Shown one piece after another: positions 18,288 to 26,795 of a DNA stretch of 33,098 nt. The stretch is from Candidatus Auribacter fodinae (GTDB lineage Bacteria; Auribacterota; Auribacteria; Auribacterales; Auribacteraceae): assembly GCA_003599815.1 (NCBI GenBank), contig QZJZ01000003.1, positions 1 to 33,098 on the forward strand. The letters are read 5' to 3'. Both the position numbers and the translations under genes were made by a program. Each line of letters opens with the position of its first letter. The stretch's first letter is position 1. Under the pieces are notes generated by a model. It saw only the letters and a list, made by a program, of their open reading frames with translations. It made no database searches and was not told where the DNA came from.

Positions 18288-18440
18288 GGAAGCGATGAAA
18301 AAGTCACAAGAGAATGTCATTGCGAAGCCCCAAAGGGGCTGTAGCAATCTCAGCTCTATTAATGTTGAGACCACCACGGAGCTAAAGCTTCTCGTGATGA
18401 CATTTTAAAAGAGGATCTTAGAATTTTTTTCAGCACTGCC
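18288..18440 (+). mobile_element. MITE-like palindromic element, copy B (153 bp) with 5-bp target duplication
   Basis: Inverted relative to copy A. It begins GGAAGCGATGAAAAAGTC and ends TTTTTTTCAGCACTGCC. The core 18315-18402 starts TGTCATTGCGAAGCCCC and ends TTCTCGTGATGACA. The pentamer AACTT flanks both ends exactly (18283-18287 and 18441-18445). With copy A it brackets the response regulator gene and one stretch of the inverted-repeat elements. Confidence 0.75.
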
Positions 18441-18457
18441 AACTTTGTTTTCACATC

Positions 18458-18484
18458 TTATAATGATAAAAAATATCATTATAA
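18458..18484. promoter_or_regulatory. Perfect AT-rich palindrome upstream of the MscS gene (operator-like)
   Basis: TTATAATGATA and TATCATTATAA are perfect 11-bp arms separated by AAAAA, 27 nt upstream of the MscS start codon. The symmetry suggests a dimeric regulator site or an mRNA-leader hairpin. TATAAT within it could also serve as a -10 element. Confidence 0.5.
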
Positions 18485-18511
18485 ACTTCACATGCAATGG
18501 AGGGCCACACC

Positions 18512-19420
18512 ATGGATTTCGCATCCGCAGTTCAACTGATTACCGACAAATTAAACGCGTGGATGGAAACATTTATCGCAAATCTGCCAAATTTGATCCT
18601 TGCCCTTCTCGTTATTATTGGTTTTTCCCTGATTGCCAGCCAGCTGAAACGTGTTTCAAACAAATTGTTTTCTAAAATTTCCCGTAATGTCGCGCTGAAC
18701 CAGTTTTTATCAACGCTGGTGTATCTGGCGGTGTTTATTTTTGGTTTCATGATCGCGATTAATATTTTGAAACTGGATAAAGCACTGCTCTCCGTGCTGG
18801 CAGGCATCGGAGTAATCGGCTTGGCTCTGGCATTCGCGTTTCAGGATGTGGCTTCAAATTTTGTCGCGGGCATCGCCCTTGTTTTGCGTCATGACCGTCC
18901 GTTTAAAGTGGGCGACATTATTTCCACCAACGGGCAACTCGGCATAGTGGAAGAGATCAACCTTCGTGACACCATGATACGCACGCCTCAGGGTCAAACT
19001 ATTTTCTTACCGAACAAAATTATATTTGAAAACGCCGTTATAAACTACTCCCTCTTCCCGCACCGCAGGATAGACTTAAGCGTCGGCGTATCGTACGGAG
19101 AAGATCTGGAAAAAGTCAGGGATATCGCCGTCAATGCGGTGGAAAACCTCCCCGGCAGAGCCAAAGACAAAGATATTGAACTCTATTTTGAGGAATTCGG
19201 AGACAGCTCAATCAACTTTTCCATAAAAATATGGCTCGATATGCATGGCGGCGCCAATTTCTTTCTTTCCACCAGCGAAGCCATTATCAGCATCAAAAAG
19301 GCATTTGACAAAAACAATATCACGATCCCATTTCCGATCCGTACGCTCGATTTCGGTGTAAAAGGCGGCAGGACATTATCGGAAATGCTGGAATCCAGAG
19401 AGTTTGCGGCTAAACGTTAA
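18512..19420 (+). CDS. Small-conductance mechanosensitive channel (MscS family)
   Basis: 302 residues from the ATG at 18512, chosen because GGAGGG (18499-18504) lies 7 nt upstream; the in-frame ATG at 18497 has no ribosome binding site. There are three predicted membrane helices (~22-44, 64-86, 92-127). The third is the Gly/Ala-rich pore helix ('LAGIGVIGLALAFAFQDVASN'), with the family-typical 'FAFQDVASNFVAGI'. The beta domain follows ('RPFKVGDII', 'GIVEEINLRDTMIRT', 'LPNKIIFENAVINYS'), then the alpha/beta cytoplasmic vestibule. The length matches the E. coli MscS class. It should release osmolytes on hypo-osmotic shock in the inner membrane. Several MscS paralogues are usual, so I give no symbol. 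Confidence 0.95.
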   Translation: MDFASAVQLITDKLNAWMETFIANLPNLILALLVIIGFSLIASQLKRVSNKLFSKISRNVALNQFLSTLVYLAVFIFGFMIAINILKLDKALLSVLAGIGVIGLALAFAFQDVASNFVAGIALVLRHDRPFKVGDIISTNGQLGIVEEINLRDTMIRTPQGQTIFLPNKIIFENAVINYSLFPHRRIDLSVGVSYGEDLEKVRDIAVNAVENLPGRAKDKDIELYFEEFGDSSINFSIKIWLDMHGGANFFLSTSEAIISIKKAFDKNNITIPFPIRTLDFGVKGGRTLSEMLESREFAAKR

Positions 19421-19444
19421 TTTTCAAAAAATCATACTTTTTAC

Positions 19445-19487
19445 AAAGCCGGTCATGAGGAATATTTTCTTCTGCCCGGCTTTTTTT
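19445..19487 (+). terminator. Intrinsic terminator after the MscS gene
   Basis: AAAGCCGG (19445-19452) pairs with CCGGCTTT (19476-19483), running into a seven-T tract, 25 nt past the MscS stop. Confidence 0.75.
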
Positions 19488-19820
19488 GTTTCAGCCAGTG
19501 ACCGTGCGGAAAATACATGCCCAGAGCCCATTTCTCTACACATATTCCTTCCGCAATAGTGATTACTGAGAAAATTTTATTGTCCTTGTGTTCAACGCTA
19601 TAAAAATTTTCTGCATCTTTTTAAAAAATATATTTTAACTACGCTCGTTATATTTCATCTATATTGTTGTTAAGTAGTAGTACAGGACTTTAACAGCTCA
19701 TCATATGTGAACTGAACTTGATTCATCAGACTTGAGAAAACAGCAACCGGAAAGATTCACGGACCGCGATGACAACATCCCTCCGTAACTATCAACAACA
19801 CAAGAAAAGAAGACCCAGCC
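19488..19820. other. Intergenic leader of the beta-helix gene
   Basis: 333 bp without a gene. TGCGGAA (19505-19511) and TTCCGCA (19549-19555) can form a stem-loop. The rest is AT-rich with no promoter I would defend. Confidence 0.4.
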
Positions 19821-21749
19821 ATGAAAATGTATATCAGAAAAAGCTATGCAGGGGCCTGCATAGCTATAGTAACACTGCTGTTCAGCAGTACCGCGTCAAG
19901 TAAGCACCCCAAAGCGGTATATCTCCATCAATCCGACTTTACCAATGGGACGTACATCATTCACAAACCCGGAATATACAGACTCGCGGAAGATATTTCG
20001 TTCAACCCGCATCCTCCGGGGTCGTTAGGCGAAGACGGCATAACAGCGCTCGATGCCTACACCGGAGGCCGCCCCTTTCCATCTCAGTTCGGCAGTCTTG
20101 AAGATGGAAAATACGACCCTGCCGCCTTCGGGATCGGTTTTTTCGCGGCAATTGTGATTCAGGCGAACAATGTAGTTCTTGACCTGAACGGGCACACCAT
20201 CGAACAGAGCAAGGAACACGCCTTACTACAGCGATTTTTTGCCGTGATCGAACTATCAGACCAGCCGTTCGTACCCGGACAGGGCCCTTCCGATTTTGGA
20301 ACTGACATAACCTGTGCTGAGAATGTATGGATAAAAAACGGCATCATCGGGCGAAGCGCTCATCACGGCATACACGGTAACGCCAACAAAAATATTTTCA
20401 TAACCAACGTGGATTTTGTGGATTTCGAAGTAGCCGCCATCGCACTGAACGGTGTTGAAGGGCTGACTGTCATCGGTAGTACCGCCATGAACCGCGAGGA
20501 TGTACCGATTGTCGGCACGTTTTCCACCGCCCGGTTTATCACTCCGTATATCGACTGGCTTGTTGATACAGGGTCGACAACAACTTTAACCGTACAGGGA
20601 GCGCCTCTTTCTGCGGTTGATATACGCAACGCCCTGCGGGACGCTATTAACAACGCATATGAAGATATTATCACCGACGGGCTGGGCTTTGTTGATGAGG
20701 CGGAACATCCTGAAGAATACGCTCTTTTTCATAATAAACACGGCATCATCGACGGAAACGCGTACGGATATCTTATCAACAAATTCGGCGTTGCTGTGGG
20801 CGGGTTCCCCTACCAGCCGCCGGTTCCGTCAAAAAACATACTTTTTCGCGATGTCCATATATTGAGCGAACGGGCGTTCATCAATGAGGTTATAGCCTTG
20901 AAGCTAAACGGTAAACAGGCTATGGACCCTGTAGGCGCTTTATTCATGCTTAAAAACCTGCATCCTGACACAGGCGTCCCCTTGACTGTTTCCTCATTGG
21001 ACGACTCAGCCGCTGTGTACATCGGCACCACGCTTTCAAACGCGCAGGCGCTGGTCGCTAAGGCGTCATTGAACAACGAGTTCCCTTCGTTTCTCAGTAC
21101 AACCCGACTTAACATCACACAAGCTGTGATAGACTGGATAGAAAACGGGACAACGCTGGACACTCTGGTTCTCAGTCCTGACGATTATATCTGTAACGGC
21201 GACACCATGTTTCATGTAAACAAAGGGGTCATCGGATTCAAAATGGATGCCGCTAAAAACGTGCTTATGCACAACACCAGCGCTTCCAATCTTGAGAATC
21301 TGGGCGAAGTTGGATCCGAGATATGCGGCAACTATGTCAAATCGCACCCTGACGCGACTCTTCCGGGATACGGCGGCGCGAAAGTGCGGGGATATACCTT
21401 CGCCGGATCAAAAAACGTGATTGTCTGCAACAGTTCAGCGTCAAACCTGAAATCCCTTGCAGGCACTGTTACCGGGTTTGATATCCTCACCGATTCGGAA
21501 AATATCTCTTTAAAAGACATTGATGTCAGCAATATCGAAGCCGGCTTGAGTTTTGTCCCCAACGGCGGGCCTAACGAGGAGCCGGACGCTCTCGGCGTGC
21601 ATATTTCTCAGGACGCGGGAAAAGTAATCCTAAATAAAATTTCAGTAGATAACTTTACCGCTTTTGACGAAGAAGACGACATACGGGATGACAGCGGTAA
21701 CGCCACAATTGTTCCGGCGTGCAAGAAAAAACACTGCCTCAAACATTAA
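19821..21749 (+). CDS. Secreted right-handed parallel beta-helix protein
   Basis: 642 residues. A Sec signal covers about residues 1-27 (basic start, 'GACIAIVTLLFSSTASS'). The body shows the short strand-turn periodicity of pectate-lyase-like beta-helices: 'YRLAEDISF', 'NNVVLDLNGHTIE', 'ENVWIKNGIIG', 'NKNIFITNVDF', 'VEGLTVIGS', later 'KNVLMHNTSASNL', 'KNVIVCNSSASNL', 'ENISLKDIDVSNI'. A less regular segment (~residues 235-460) interrupts the helix. The C-terminus is short and basic with two Cys ('PACKKKHCLKH'). These folds often bind or cleave polysaccharide, but no lyase or hydrolase catalytic triad can be assigned, so the function is open. The ATG at 19821 has AAGAAG 8 nt upstream. Terminators lie before and after it, so it is probably monocistronic. 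Confidence 0.8.
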   Translation: MKMYIRKSYAGACIAIVTLLFSSTASSKHPKAVYLHQSDFTNGTYIIHKPGIYRLAEDISFNPHPPGSLGEDGITALDAYTGGRPFPSQFGSLEDGKYDPAAFGIGFFAAIVIQANNVVLDLNGHTIEQSKEHALLQRFFAVIELSDQPFVPGQGPSDFGTDITCAENVWIKNGIIGRSAHHGIHGNANKNIFITNVDFVDFEVAAIALNGVEGLTVIGSTAMNREDVPIVGTFSTARFITPYIDWLVDTGSTTTLTVQGAPLSAVDIRNALRDAINNAYEDIITDGLGFVDEAEHPEEYALFHNKHGIIDGNAYGYLINKFGVAVGGFPYQPPVPSKNILFRDVHILSERAFINEVIALKLNGKQAMDPVGALFMLKNLHPDTGVPLTVSSLDDSAAVYIGTTLSNAQALVAKASLNNEFPSFLSTTRLNITQAVIDWIENGTTLDTLVLSPDDYICNGDTMFHVNKGVIGFKMDAAKNVLMHNTSASNLENLGEVGSEICGNYVKSHPDATLPGYGGAKVRGYTFAGSKNVIVCNSSASNLKSLAGTVTGFDILTDSENISLKDIDVSNIEAGLSFVPNGGPNEEPDALGVHISQDAGKVILNKISVDNFTAFDEEDDIRDDSGNATIVPACKKKHCLKH

Positions 21750-21779
21750 TAGTATCCTCCTTTGATGGAAATACCACAC

Positions 21780-21822
21780 CTGCCCGCCAGATAATGCATC
21801 TGAGCGGGCAGTATTTTTATTC
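21780..21822 (+). terminator. Intrinsic terminator after the beta-helix gene
   Basis: CTGCCCGC (21780-21787) pairs with GCGGGCAG (21804-21811) and is followed by TATTTTTATT. Confidence 0.8.
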
Positions 21823-21984
21823 TGTTCTTTTTGTTGACGTTACGCATTTTCTATATTTTCTTTACAAAATTTTCGATCCAAAAAAGCAAAACTTTCATCA
21901 AATATATAAGAACTTTTTGACCGACATGTTGGCTGAATATACTAAACTGGTGAGAAATGAACTAAGTTATGGAGTTTATTAATT

Positions 21985-22257
21985 ATGAAAGTATATATGA
22001 TACTGATTACAGCTATTACTCTGTTTACAGCAGTAAATACTGTTCGGCTGGAGGCCCAGGATCTGTATTACAACGCTCCCCTCTACGGAGTTCCAGAGAC
22101 AGTACCTGAATTTAGTTTCGATTATGTTGAGATTACACCTGAGATGATGCTTCAAAGATACAGGGAATACAACAAATCCATTGATTACTATTCAGTCATA
22201 CCGGCGCGATTTGTTTTTGACATTATCTATTTCAGGTTTTTCGATATCTCAGCATAG
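21985..22257 (+). CDS. Small exported protein, unknown function
   Basis: 90 residues with a plausible signal peptide ('YMILITAITLFTAVNTVRLEA', residues ~4-24, cleavage after LEA). The mature part is Tyr-rich and acidic ('DLYYNAPLYGVPETVPEF', 'QRYREYNKSIDYYSV'). The ATG has GGAG 10 nt upstream. I recognise no family. It stands alone between the beta-helix terminator and the debranching-enzyme gene, which starts 70 bp downstream on the same strand. Confidence 0.6.
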   Translation: MKVYMILITAITLFTAVNTVRLEAQDLYYNAPLYGVPETVPEFSFDYVEITPEMMLQRYREYNKSIDYYSVIPARFVFDIIYFRFFDISA

Positions 22258-22327
22258 CAACATGTCCTTTTCTATCTTCCTGACGGTATGACTTCTTTTG
22301 GAAACCATTCAGAAAGGAAGGATTCAC

Positions 22328-24436
22328 ATGGAAGGACACACTACCCTTATGGAAACAAGAAGAACTGAGTCAACACGATGGGCTGAAGAAATATGGGGGC
22401 CCGGGCCGGAAGGGGCCCCCATGCCTCTCGGCGTAACATGGATCGAAAACCTTAAGGCCTATAATTTCGCCCTGTACGCCAAACATGCTGAAAAGGTCGA
22501 CCTGCTTCTCTATCATCCTGACAACGTACACCAGCCAGCCAGAACCGTTTCGCTTGATTACCATGTCAACAAATCACAGCGTATATGGCACTGCCTCGTT
22601 TATGAAAACGAGATGAACGGAGCAGAGTATTATGGCTACCGCATATGGGGGCCGCCGCCGTCGCATCAGTTTGAATGGCATGCGTATAACCCGGAAAAAA
22701 TCCTCTTTGACCCCTATGCCCGCGCTTTATTTTTTCCCCAGCAATTTAACAGGAACGCCGCCATTCAGCCTGGTTCTAACGAAGGACAGGCGCCGCTCGG
22801 CGTAATACGAGCCTGCCGTGCAGTCTTTGACTGGGGCACTGATATCAGCCCTGTTCACTCGCACGATACAATTATATACGAAATGCATGTTCGCGGTTTT
22901 ACGCGTGACGACACTGCGGGAGTAACCTTCAACAACCGGGGCACGTTTCGGGGAATTATTGATAAAATCCCTTATTTACAGGAACTTGGCGTCACTGTTG
23001 TCGAGCTTATGCCGGTATTTCAGTTTGATCCCGCCGAAAATAATTACTGGGGCTACATGACCCTCAACTTCTTTTCCGTCCACAATGAGTACACCCAAAT
23101 TCCTGCATGGACGGAAAAAATCAACGAATTCAGGGAAATGGTGAAAAAACTGCACGAAGCGGGTATCGAGGTTATCCTTGATGTTGTATACAACCATACG
23201 GCGGAAGGAAACCACAACGGGCCGACATACAGCTATAAAGGTATTGATAACAGCACCTATTACCTGATATCCCCCAATCCAAACGATCCGTACTCAAATT
23301 ATACAGGCACAGGAAATACCATTCATTCGCAAAACAGGACTGTCCGCCGCCTTATCATGGACAGCCTCCGGTTCTGGGTAAAAGAAATGCATGTCGATGG
23401 GTTCCGTTTCGATCTGGCATCTATTTTTTCCCGCAACACCGACGGCTCACTCAACGTGGACGACCCGCCCATCTTCGGAGATATCGCCAACGATCCCGAC
23501 CTTGCTCATATCCGCCTTATAGCCGAACCGTGGTGCGCGTCGGGTGTGTATCAGCTCGGCAGAAACTTCCCCGGTACCAAATGGATGCAGTGGAACGGAA
23601 AATATCGAGACGAGATGCGCTCATTTATCAAAAGCGGCCCCGGACTGGTCAATACCCTCATGCAGAGGCTGTACGGAAGCGACGACCTGTTCCCCGGAGA
23701 CAGGTTTCACTCATATCATCCTTATCAAAGCATAAACTATTTCTGCTCGCACGACGGGTTCACCATGTACGATCTCGTCTCCTACAACGAAAAACATAAT
23801 CTTGCGAACGGGCACAACAATACCGACGGGGAAAACAACAATCATAGCTGGAACTGCGGGTGGGAAGGCGATGAAAACGCGCCGGAACATGTCATAACAC
23901 TGCGCAAACAGCAGGTAAAAAATATGTTCACACTGCTGATGCTGTCCAACGGCACGCCGATGTTCCTTGCCGGCGACGAGTTCATGAATACCCAGTTCGG
24001 CAATAATAACCCGTATAATCAGGACAACGAAACAAGCTGGCTCGACTGGACACGACTTGAACAGAACAGGGATATATTCGAGTTCTGCAAAATGATTATA
24101 GCGTTCCGTAAAAACCATCCGTCACTGGGCAGAAACAGGTTCTGGCGTGACGACGTACGATGGTACGGCGCCAATAGAGACGTTGACAGGTCGTTCGAAT
24201 CATACAGCCTCGCGTTCTTCCTGGACGGCGCACAAAAAAATGACCGGGACATCTATGTGATGATTAACAGTTACTGGGAAGCGTTGACATTCACGTTTCA
24301 GGAAGCTGGCCCATGGTTCCGTGTGGTCAATACAGCGTTGTCGCACCCGAACGATATTATGTCCGACGGAGATATAGAAATCGCTTCGGAAACGTACCTT
24401 GTCGGGCCACGGTCTATCGCCGTGTTTGTGAGGTAA
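22328..24436 (+). CDS. glgX: Glycogen debranching / isoamylase-type GH13 enzyme (GlgX/TreX-like)
   Basis: 702 residues from the ATG at 22328, which has AGGAAGGA 5-6 nt upstream; the in-frame ATG at 22298 lacks one. The N-terminal CBM48-like domain (~1-165: 'PLGVTWIENLKAYNFALYA', 'GYRIWGP') precedes the (beta/alpha)8 barrel. GH13 motifs are region I 'DVVYNHT', region II 'DGFRFDLAS' (nucleophile Asp362), region III 'LIAEPW' (acid/base Glu400) and region IV 'SHDGFT' (Asp476). 'YNEKHNLANGHNNTDGENNN' and 'GTPMFLAGDEF' are typical of the GlgX/TreX/isoamylase subgroup (GH13_11). It should hydrolyse alpha-1,6 branches in glycogen or limit dextrin in the cytoplasm; no signal peptide. No glycogen synthase or phosphorylase gene is nearby. 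The 3' end converges on the peptidase gene with a 7-bp gap. Confidence 0.93.
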   Translation: MEGHTTLMETRRTESTRWAEEIWGPGPEGAPMPLGVTWIENLKAYNFALYAKHAEKVDLLLYHPDNVHQPARTVSLDYHVNKSQRIWHCLVYENEMNGAEYYGYRIWGPPPSHQFEWHAYNPEKILFDPYARALFFPQQFNRNAAIQPGSNEGQAPLGVIRACRAVFDWGTDISPVHSHDTIIYEMHVRGFTRDDTAGVTFNNRGTFRGIIDKIPYLQELGVTVVELMPVFQFDPAENNYWGYMTLNFFSVHNEYTQIPAWTEKINEFREMVKKLHEAGIEVILDVVYNHTAEGNHNGPTYSYKGIDNSTYYLISPNPNDPYSNYTGTGNTIHSQNRTVRRLIMDSLRFWVKEMHVDGFRFDLASIFSRNTDGSLNVDDPPIFGDIANDPDLAHIRLIAEPWCASGVYQLGRNFPGTKWMQWNGKYRDEMRSFIKSGPGLVNTLMQRLYGSDDLFPGDRFHSYHPYQSINYFCSHDGFTMYDLVSYNEKHNLANGHNNTDGENNNHSWNCGWEGDENAPEHVITLRKQQVKNMFTLLMLSNGTPMFLAGDEFMNTQFGNNNPYNQDNETSWLDWTRLEQNRDIFEFCKMIIAFRKNHPSLGRNRFWRDDVRWYGANRDVDRSFESYSLAFFLDGAQKNDRDIYVMINSYWEALTFTFQEAGPWFRVVNTALSHPNDIMSDGDIEIASETYLVGPRSIAVFVR
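22393..22422. repeat. Very GC-rich hairpin inside the 5' coding region of glgX
   Basis: ATGGGGGCCC (22393-22402) and GGGCCCCCAT (22413-22422) are perfect 10-bp arms with a 10-nt loop, 65 nt after the start codon. It encodes the Gly/Pro-rich stretch 'WGPGPEGAPMP'. Confidence 0.7.
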
Positions 24437-24443
24437 CCGGAAA

Positions 24444-25313
24444 TCAGAGTTTAAATTCGCCGGTATCAATCCACTCGCTTTTAATCAGCGACCACCAGTC
24501 AATTGCAAGGCCGTTGAGGACGTAATCGTATGGGAGCCAGCCGTATCCCTTGTCTCCCCACGATTCTCCCCATGAGTTGCGAATAAGGAAGGCGCCTGTT
24601 GTCTTATGTCCGACTGAGGGCGTTGTTATTTTTTTCGCATCATCGTAACCGACCGCCACAACAGCGTGCCCGCCATTCACTTTTTCACCGGGCGCAGGGT
24701 ACGGGATACATCCATCTGCGCTGGCGGAACTTATTGATGAATAGACAGTAAACCCGAACATCGCCGGCAGTCCGTGCGCGAGCATTTTCTTTATCTGCTC
24801 CAGCAAAGACTGTTTATCCCTGCCGGGCGGGTCAAGACGGAAATACTGGATTGCCTGATAATTCTGGGCAAAAGCGTAGCAGAACGCTGTCGGTTCGGTA
24901 TCGAATTCCTCTATGATGTACGGCCAGTACTGTTCCGGCGGTACGCCAAACAGAACCAGAGCGCCCATGGTAGAGCGGAGAAACGCGCCGGTGTCGCCTG
25001 TCCATCCAAGCAGGTTACGGGTAACTTTGTAGAGGAACAACCGCGACGCGTCAATATGCTTGCCGAACGCGCGACGCTCGTAATACTCGAGTATGCCAAC
25101 TCCGGCGTTGGCAGTGCATGAACCCAGAGATTCCTGATCTTCCACTGCAGGGCACCACTGGCGCAGGTCGGCAGATGATGGCAAATATTTCTCGTCGCCT
25201 TCCTTCATGCCTGTTTTCAGAAGCAATGGCTTTATTTCGTCGCTCTGAGTTGTATAATCGCGAAAATCAGGGTAATCCGGCAACCACCCCATACCATGTT
25301 TTAAAGGTTTCAT
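24444..25313 (-). CDS. Papain-like (C1A) cysteine peptidase without signal peptide
   Basis: 289 residues from the ATG at 25313, preceded by AGAGAGGAG; an upstream in-frame ATG (25352) is not supported. All papain active-site elements are visible: Gln60 (oxyanion hole) and Cys66 in 'DQESLGSCTA', His216 in 'NGGHAVVAVGYD' and Asn246 in 'IRNSWGESWGDKGYGWLPY'. The N-terminus 'GWLPDYPDFRDYT' is typical of bacterial C1 peptidases with almost no propeptide. No signal peptide is seen, so it is probably cytoplasmic or exported by a non-Sec route. It is the last gene of a minus-strand cluster behind the membrane protein (86 bp gap) and the Ni-SOD. Confidence 0.93.
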   Translation of the reverse strand: MKPLKHGMGWLPDYPDFRDYTTQSDEIKPLLLKTGMKEGDEKYLPSSADLRQWCPAVEDQESLGSCTANAGVGILEYYERRAFGKHIDASRLFLYKVTRNLLGWTGDTGAFLRSTMGALVLFGVPPEQYWPYIIEEFDTEPTAFCYAFAQNYQAIQYFRLDPPGRDKQSLLEQIKKMLAHGLPAMFGFTVYSSISSASADGCIPYPAPGEKVNGGHAVVAVGYDDAKKITTPSVGHKTTGAFLIRNSWGESWGDKGYGWLPYDYVLNGLAIDWWSLIKSEWIDTGEFKL

Positions 25314-25399
25314 AGCGTACTCCTCTCTGTTGAACGGCACGGTTCTGGACATTTTTCTGAATTATAAAAAATCTTTTTCGCTACGATAGGGAAAAACGC

Positions 25400-26680
25400 T
25401 CAGTTTTCGTTATCGTGCTCTGCCTGCAGTTTGAAAAAAGCGGTGTAGACCTGTTCTATCGCCGTATTGGTATCATTATCAAATGTCACGTCATAGCCCC
25501 TGTTAAAATATGTAACATACAGGTTGGTATAAAGATACAATTTAAGCTCTTTCAGAAAAAAGATATAAAACGCCTCGAACAGCTCCCGGTCTGACGACGG
25601 GTCAGCGTAAAACGAGTCAGGAATCTCAACTTTCGCCAGTTCAAGGCTGAACGCCTCATGGTCTTTTTTCAGGTTTTCGATTTCCGCGAGCAAGTCGCCC
25701 TGAGCGGTATGTTCTGCGATAAACCGCATCATCTCGTCCTGCATCTGAGTGACATGTTCCGGCGCGATCAGATTGAAATAATAATAGGTGTTGCCAGCAA
25801 GCTTCATATTTTCAACAACAAACTGCACGTTGTCCTGCTGAATCTCGTTCAGCGACGATTTCAGAGGGATTTCCGCCTGTTTTGATAACTGGCTGAACAA
25901 AAGATAAATCACCGCCGCGCCGATAGCGGTAAACATCAGGCTCCTGCGTATCGACTCAGCGGAACCAGCTCTGGTTTCAGAGCTTACCGCGTCATCTGCC
26001 TGCGGCAGGTTGAGAGATCTTGTAATGCGCCACGTACTGCCGACCGCAAAAAGAATCCACAGGACATCATACGCAACACCCGGCTGGGCAGTCATGTCGA
26101 TCAGATACGGGATAAAGCCTTTCATCACCTCTATGGAAAACGGTGAGACCATCGTCGACATTATAGCGCCGTGCTGTGTCTCTATAATCTTCTGTACCTG
26201 AAAGAAATAAAAACAGTATTTCCCTATCAGTATGCCGGCTATACTGGTCAGCCCCGCTATCATCTGAACCGGAACGCCTTTTTTCCCGTTGTTAAAAAAA
26301 AGGATACTCCACGCGCACAACCAGCCCACGCCAACAGCCGCGAGCCCGAGCTCGTACTCGGTATGTTTCACGATCAACCCCCACGCCAGCCCGCCGACAA
26401 TGGCCGCTATCAGCCCGCCGATAATTGAGGGGATAAGCGAAAAGGCTGTCCACTGCTCACTGATGCTTCGCCGGACAAATACATCACAGTACTCATCAAC
26501 CATCCCGGATGCTGTGGTTTCTTCAATGCCCTGGTCGACAAATTGCTGTGTTATTTCCGCTCGCGTTTTGCCCTTCTGCATCTGTTTCAGGATAAATGCC
26601 GATATTTTTTTCAGTGATTCTTTATCGGCTGAACCATGCGGTTCGTCATTCTCTGGAAGATTGTTATCGGTGTCGCTCAT
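25400..26680 (-). CDS. Polytopic membrane protein, unknown function
   Basis: 426 residues; the ATG at 26680 has GAGGG 7 nt upstream. The N-terminal ~75 residues are soluble and helical ('FILKQMQKGKTRAEITQQFVDQGI'), resembling a short SHOCT-like or UBA-like helical unit. About five membrane segments follow (~80-105, 112-130, 137-161, 190-220, 246-266), rich in Gly. Residues ~270-426 form a soluble, mostly helical domain with a Glu/Lys coiled-coil-like stretch ('QGDLLAEIENLKKDHEAF'). I do not recognise the family. It lies between the nickel superoxide dismutase (115 bp upstream) and the C1 peptidase (86 bp downstream), all on the same strand, so co-transcription is plausible. Confidence 0.8.
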   Translation of the reverse strand: MSDTDNNLPENDEPHGSADKESLKKISAFILKQMQKGKTRAEITQQFVDQGIEETTASGMVDEYCDVFVRRSISEQWTAFSLIPSIIGGLIAAIVGGLAWGLIVKHTEYELGLAAVGVGWLCAWSILFFNNGKKGVPVQMIAGLTSIAGILIGKYCFYFFQVQKIIETQHGAIMSTMVSPFSIEVMKGFIPYLIDMTAQPGVAYDVLWILFAVGSTWRITRSLNLPQADDAVSSETRAGSAESIRRSLMFTAIGAAVIYLLFSQLSKQAEIPLKSSLNEIQQDNVQFVVENMKLAGNTYYYFNLIAPEHVTQMQDEMMRFIAEHTAQGDLLAEIENLKKDHEAFSLELAKVEIPDSFYADPSSDRELFEAFYIFFLKELKLYLYTNLYVTYFNRGYDVTFDNDTNTAIEQVYTAFFKLQAEHDNEN

Positions 26681-26795
26681 ACTGTACCCTCGTGAATTGG
26701 TTTCATTACCTCTGGTGATAGAGTACCAGATCGAAAAAATCCTGATAACAATTATCCTTAATTTTCAGGCAATATCCAGAACAATCCTGTATTTT

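Noticed and set aside
21719-21982. 87-codon frame between the beta-helix and small exported genes
   Set aside because: It starts inside the beta-helix gene, crosses a strong terminator and has no ribosome binding site.
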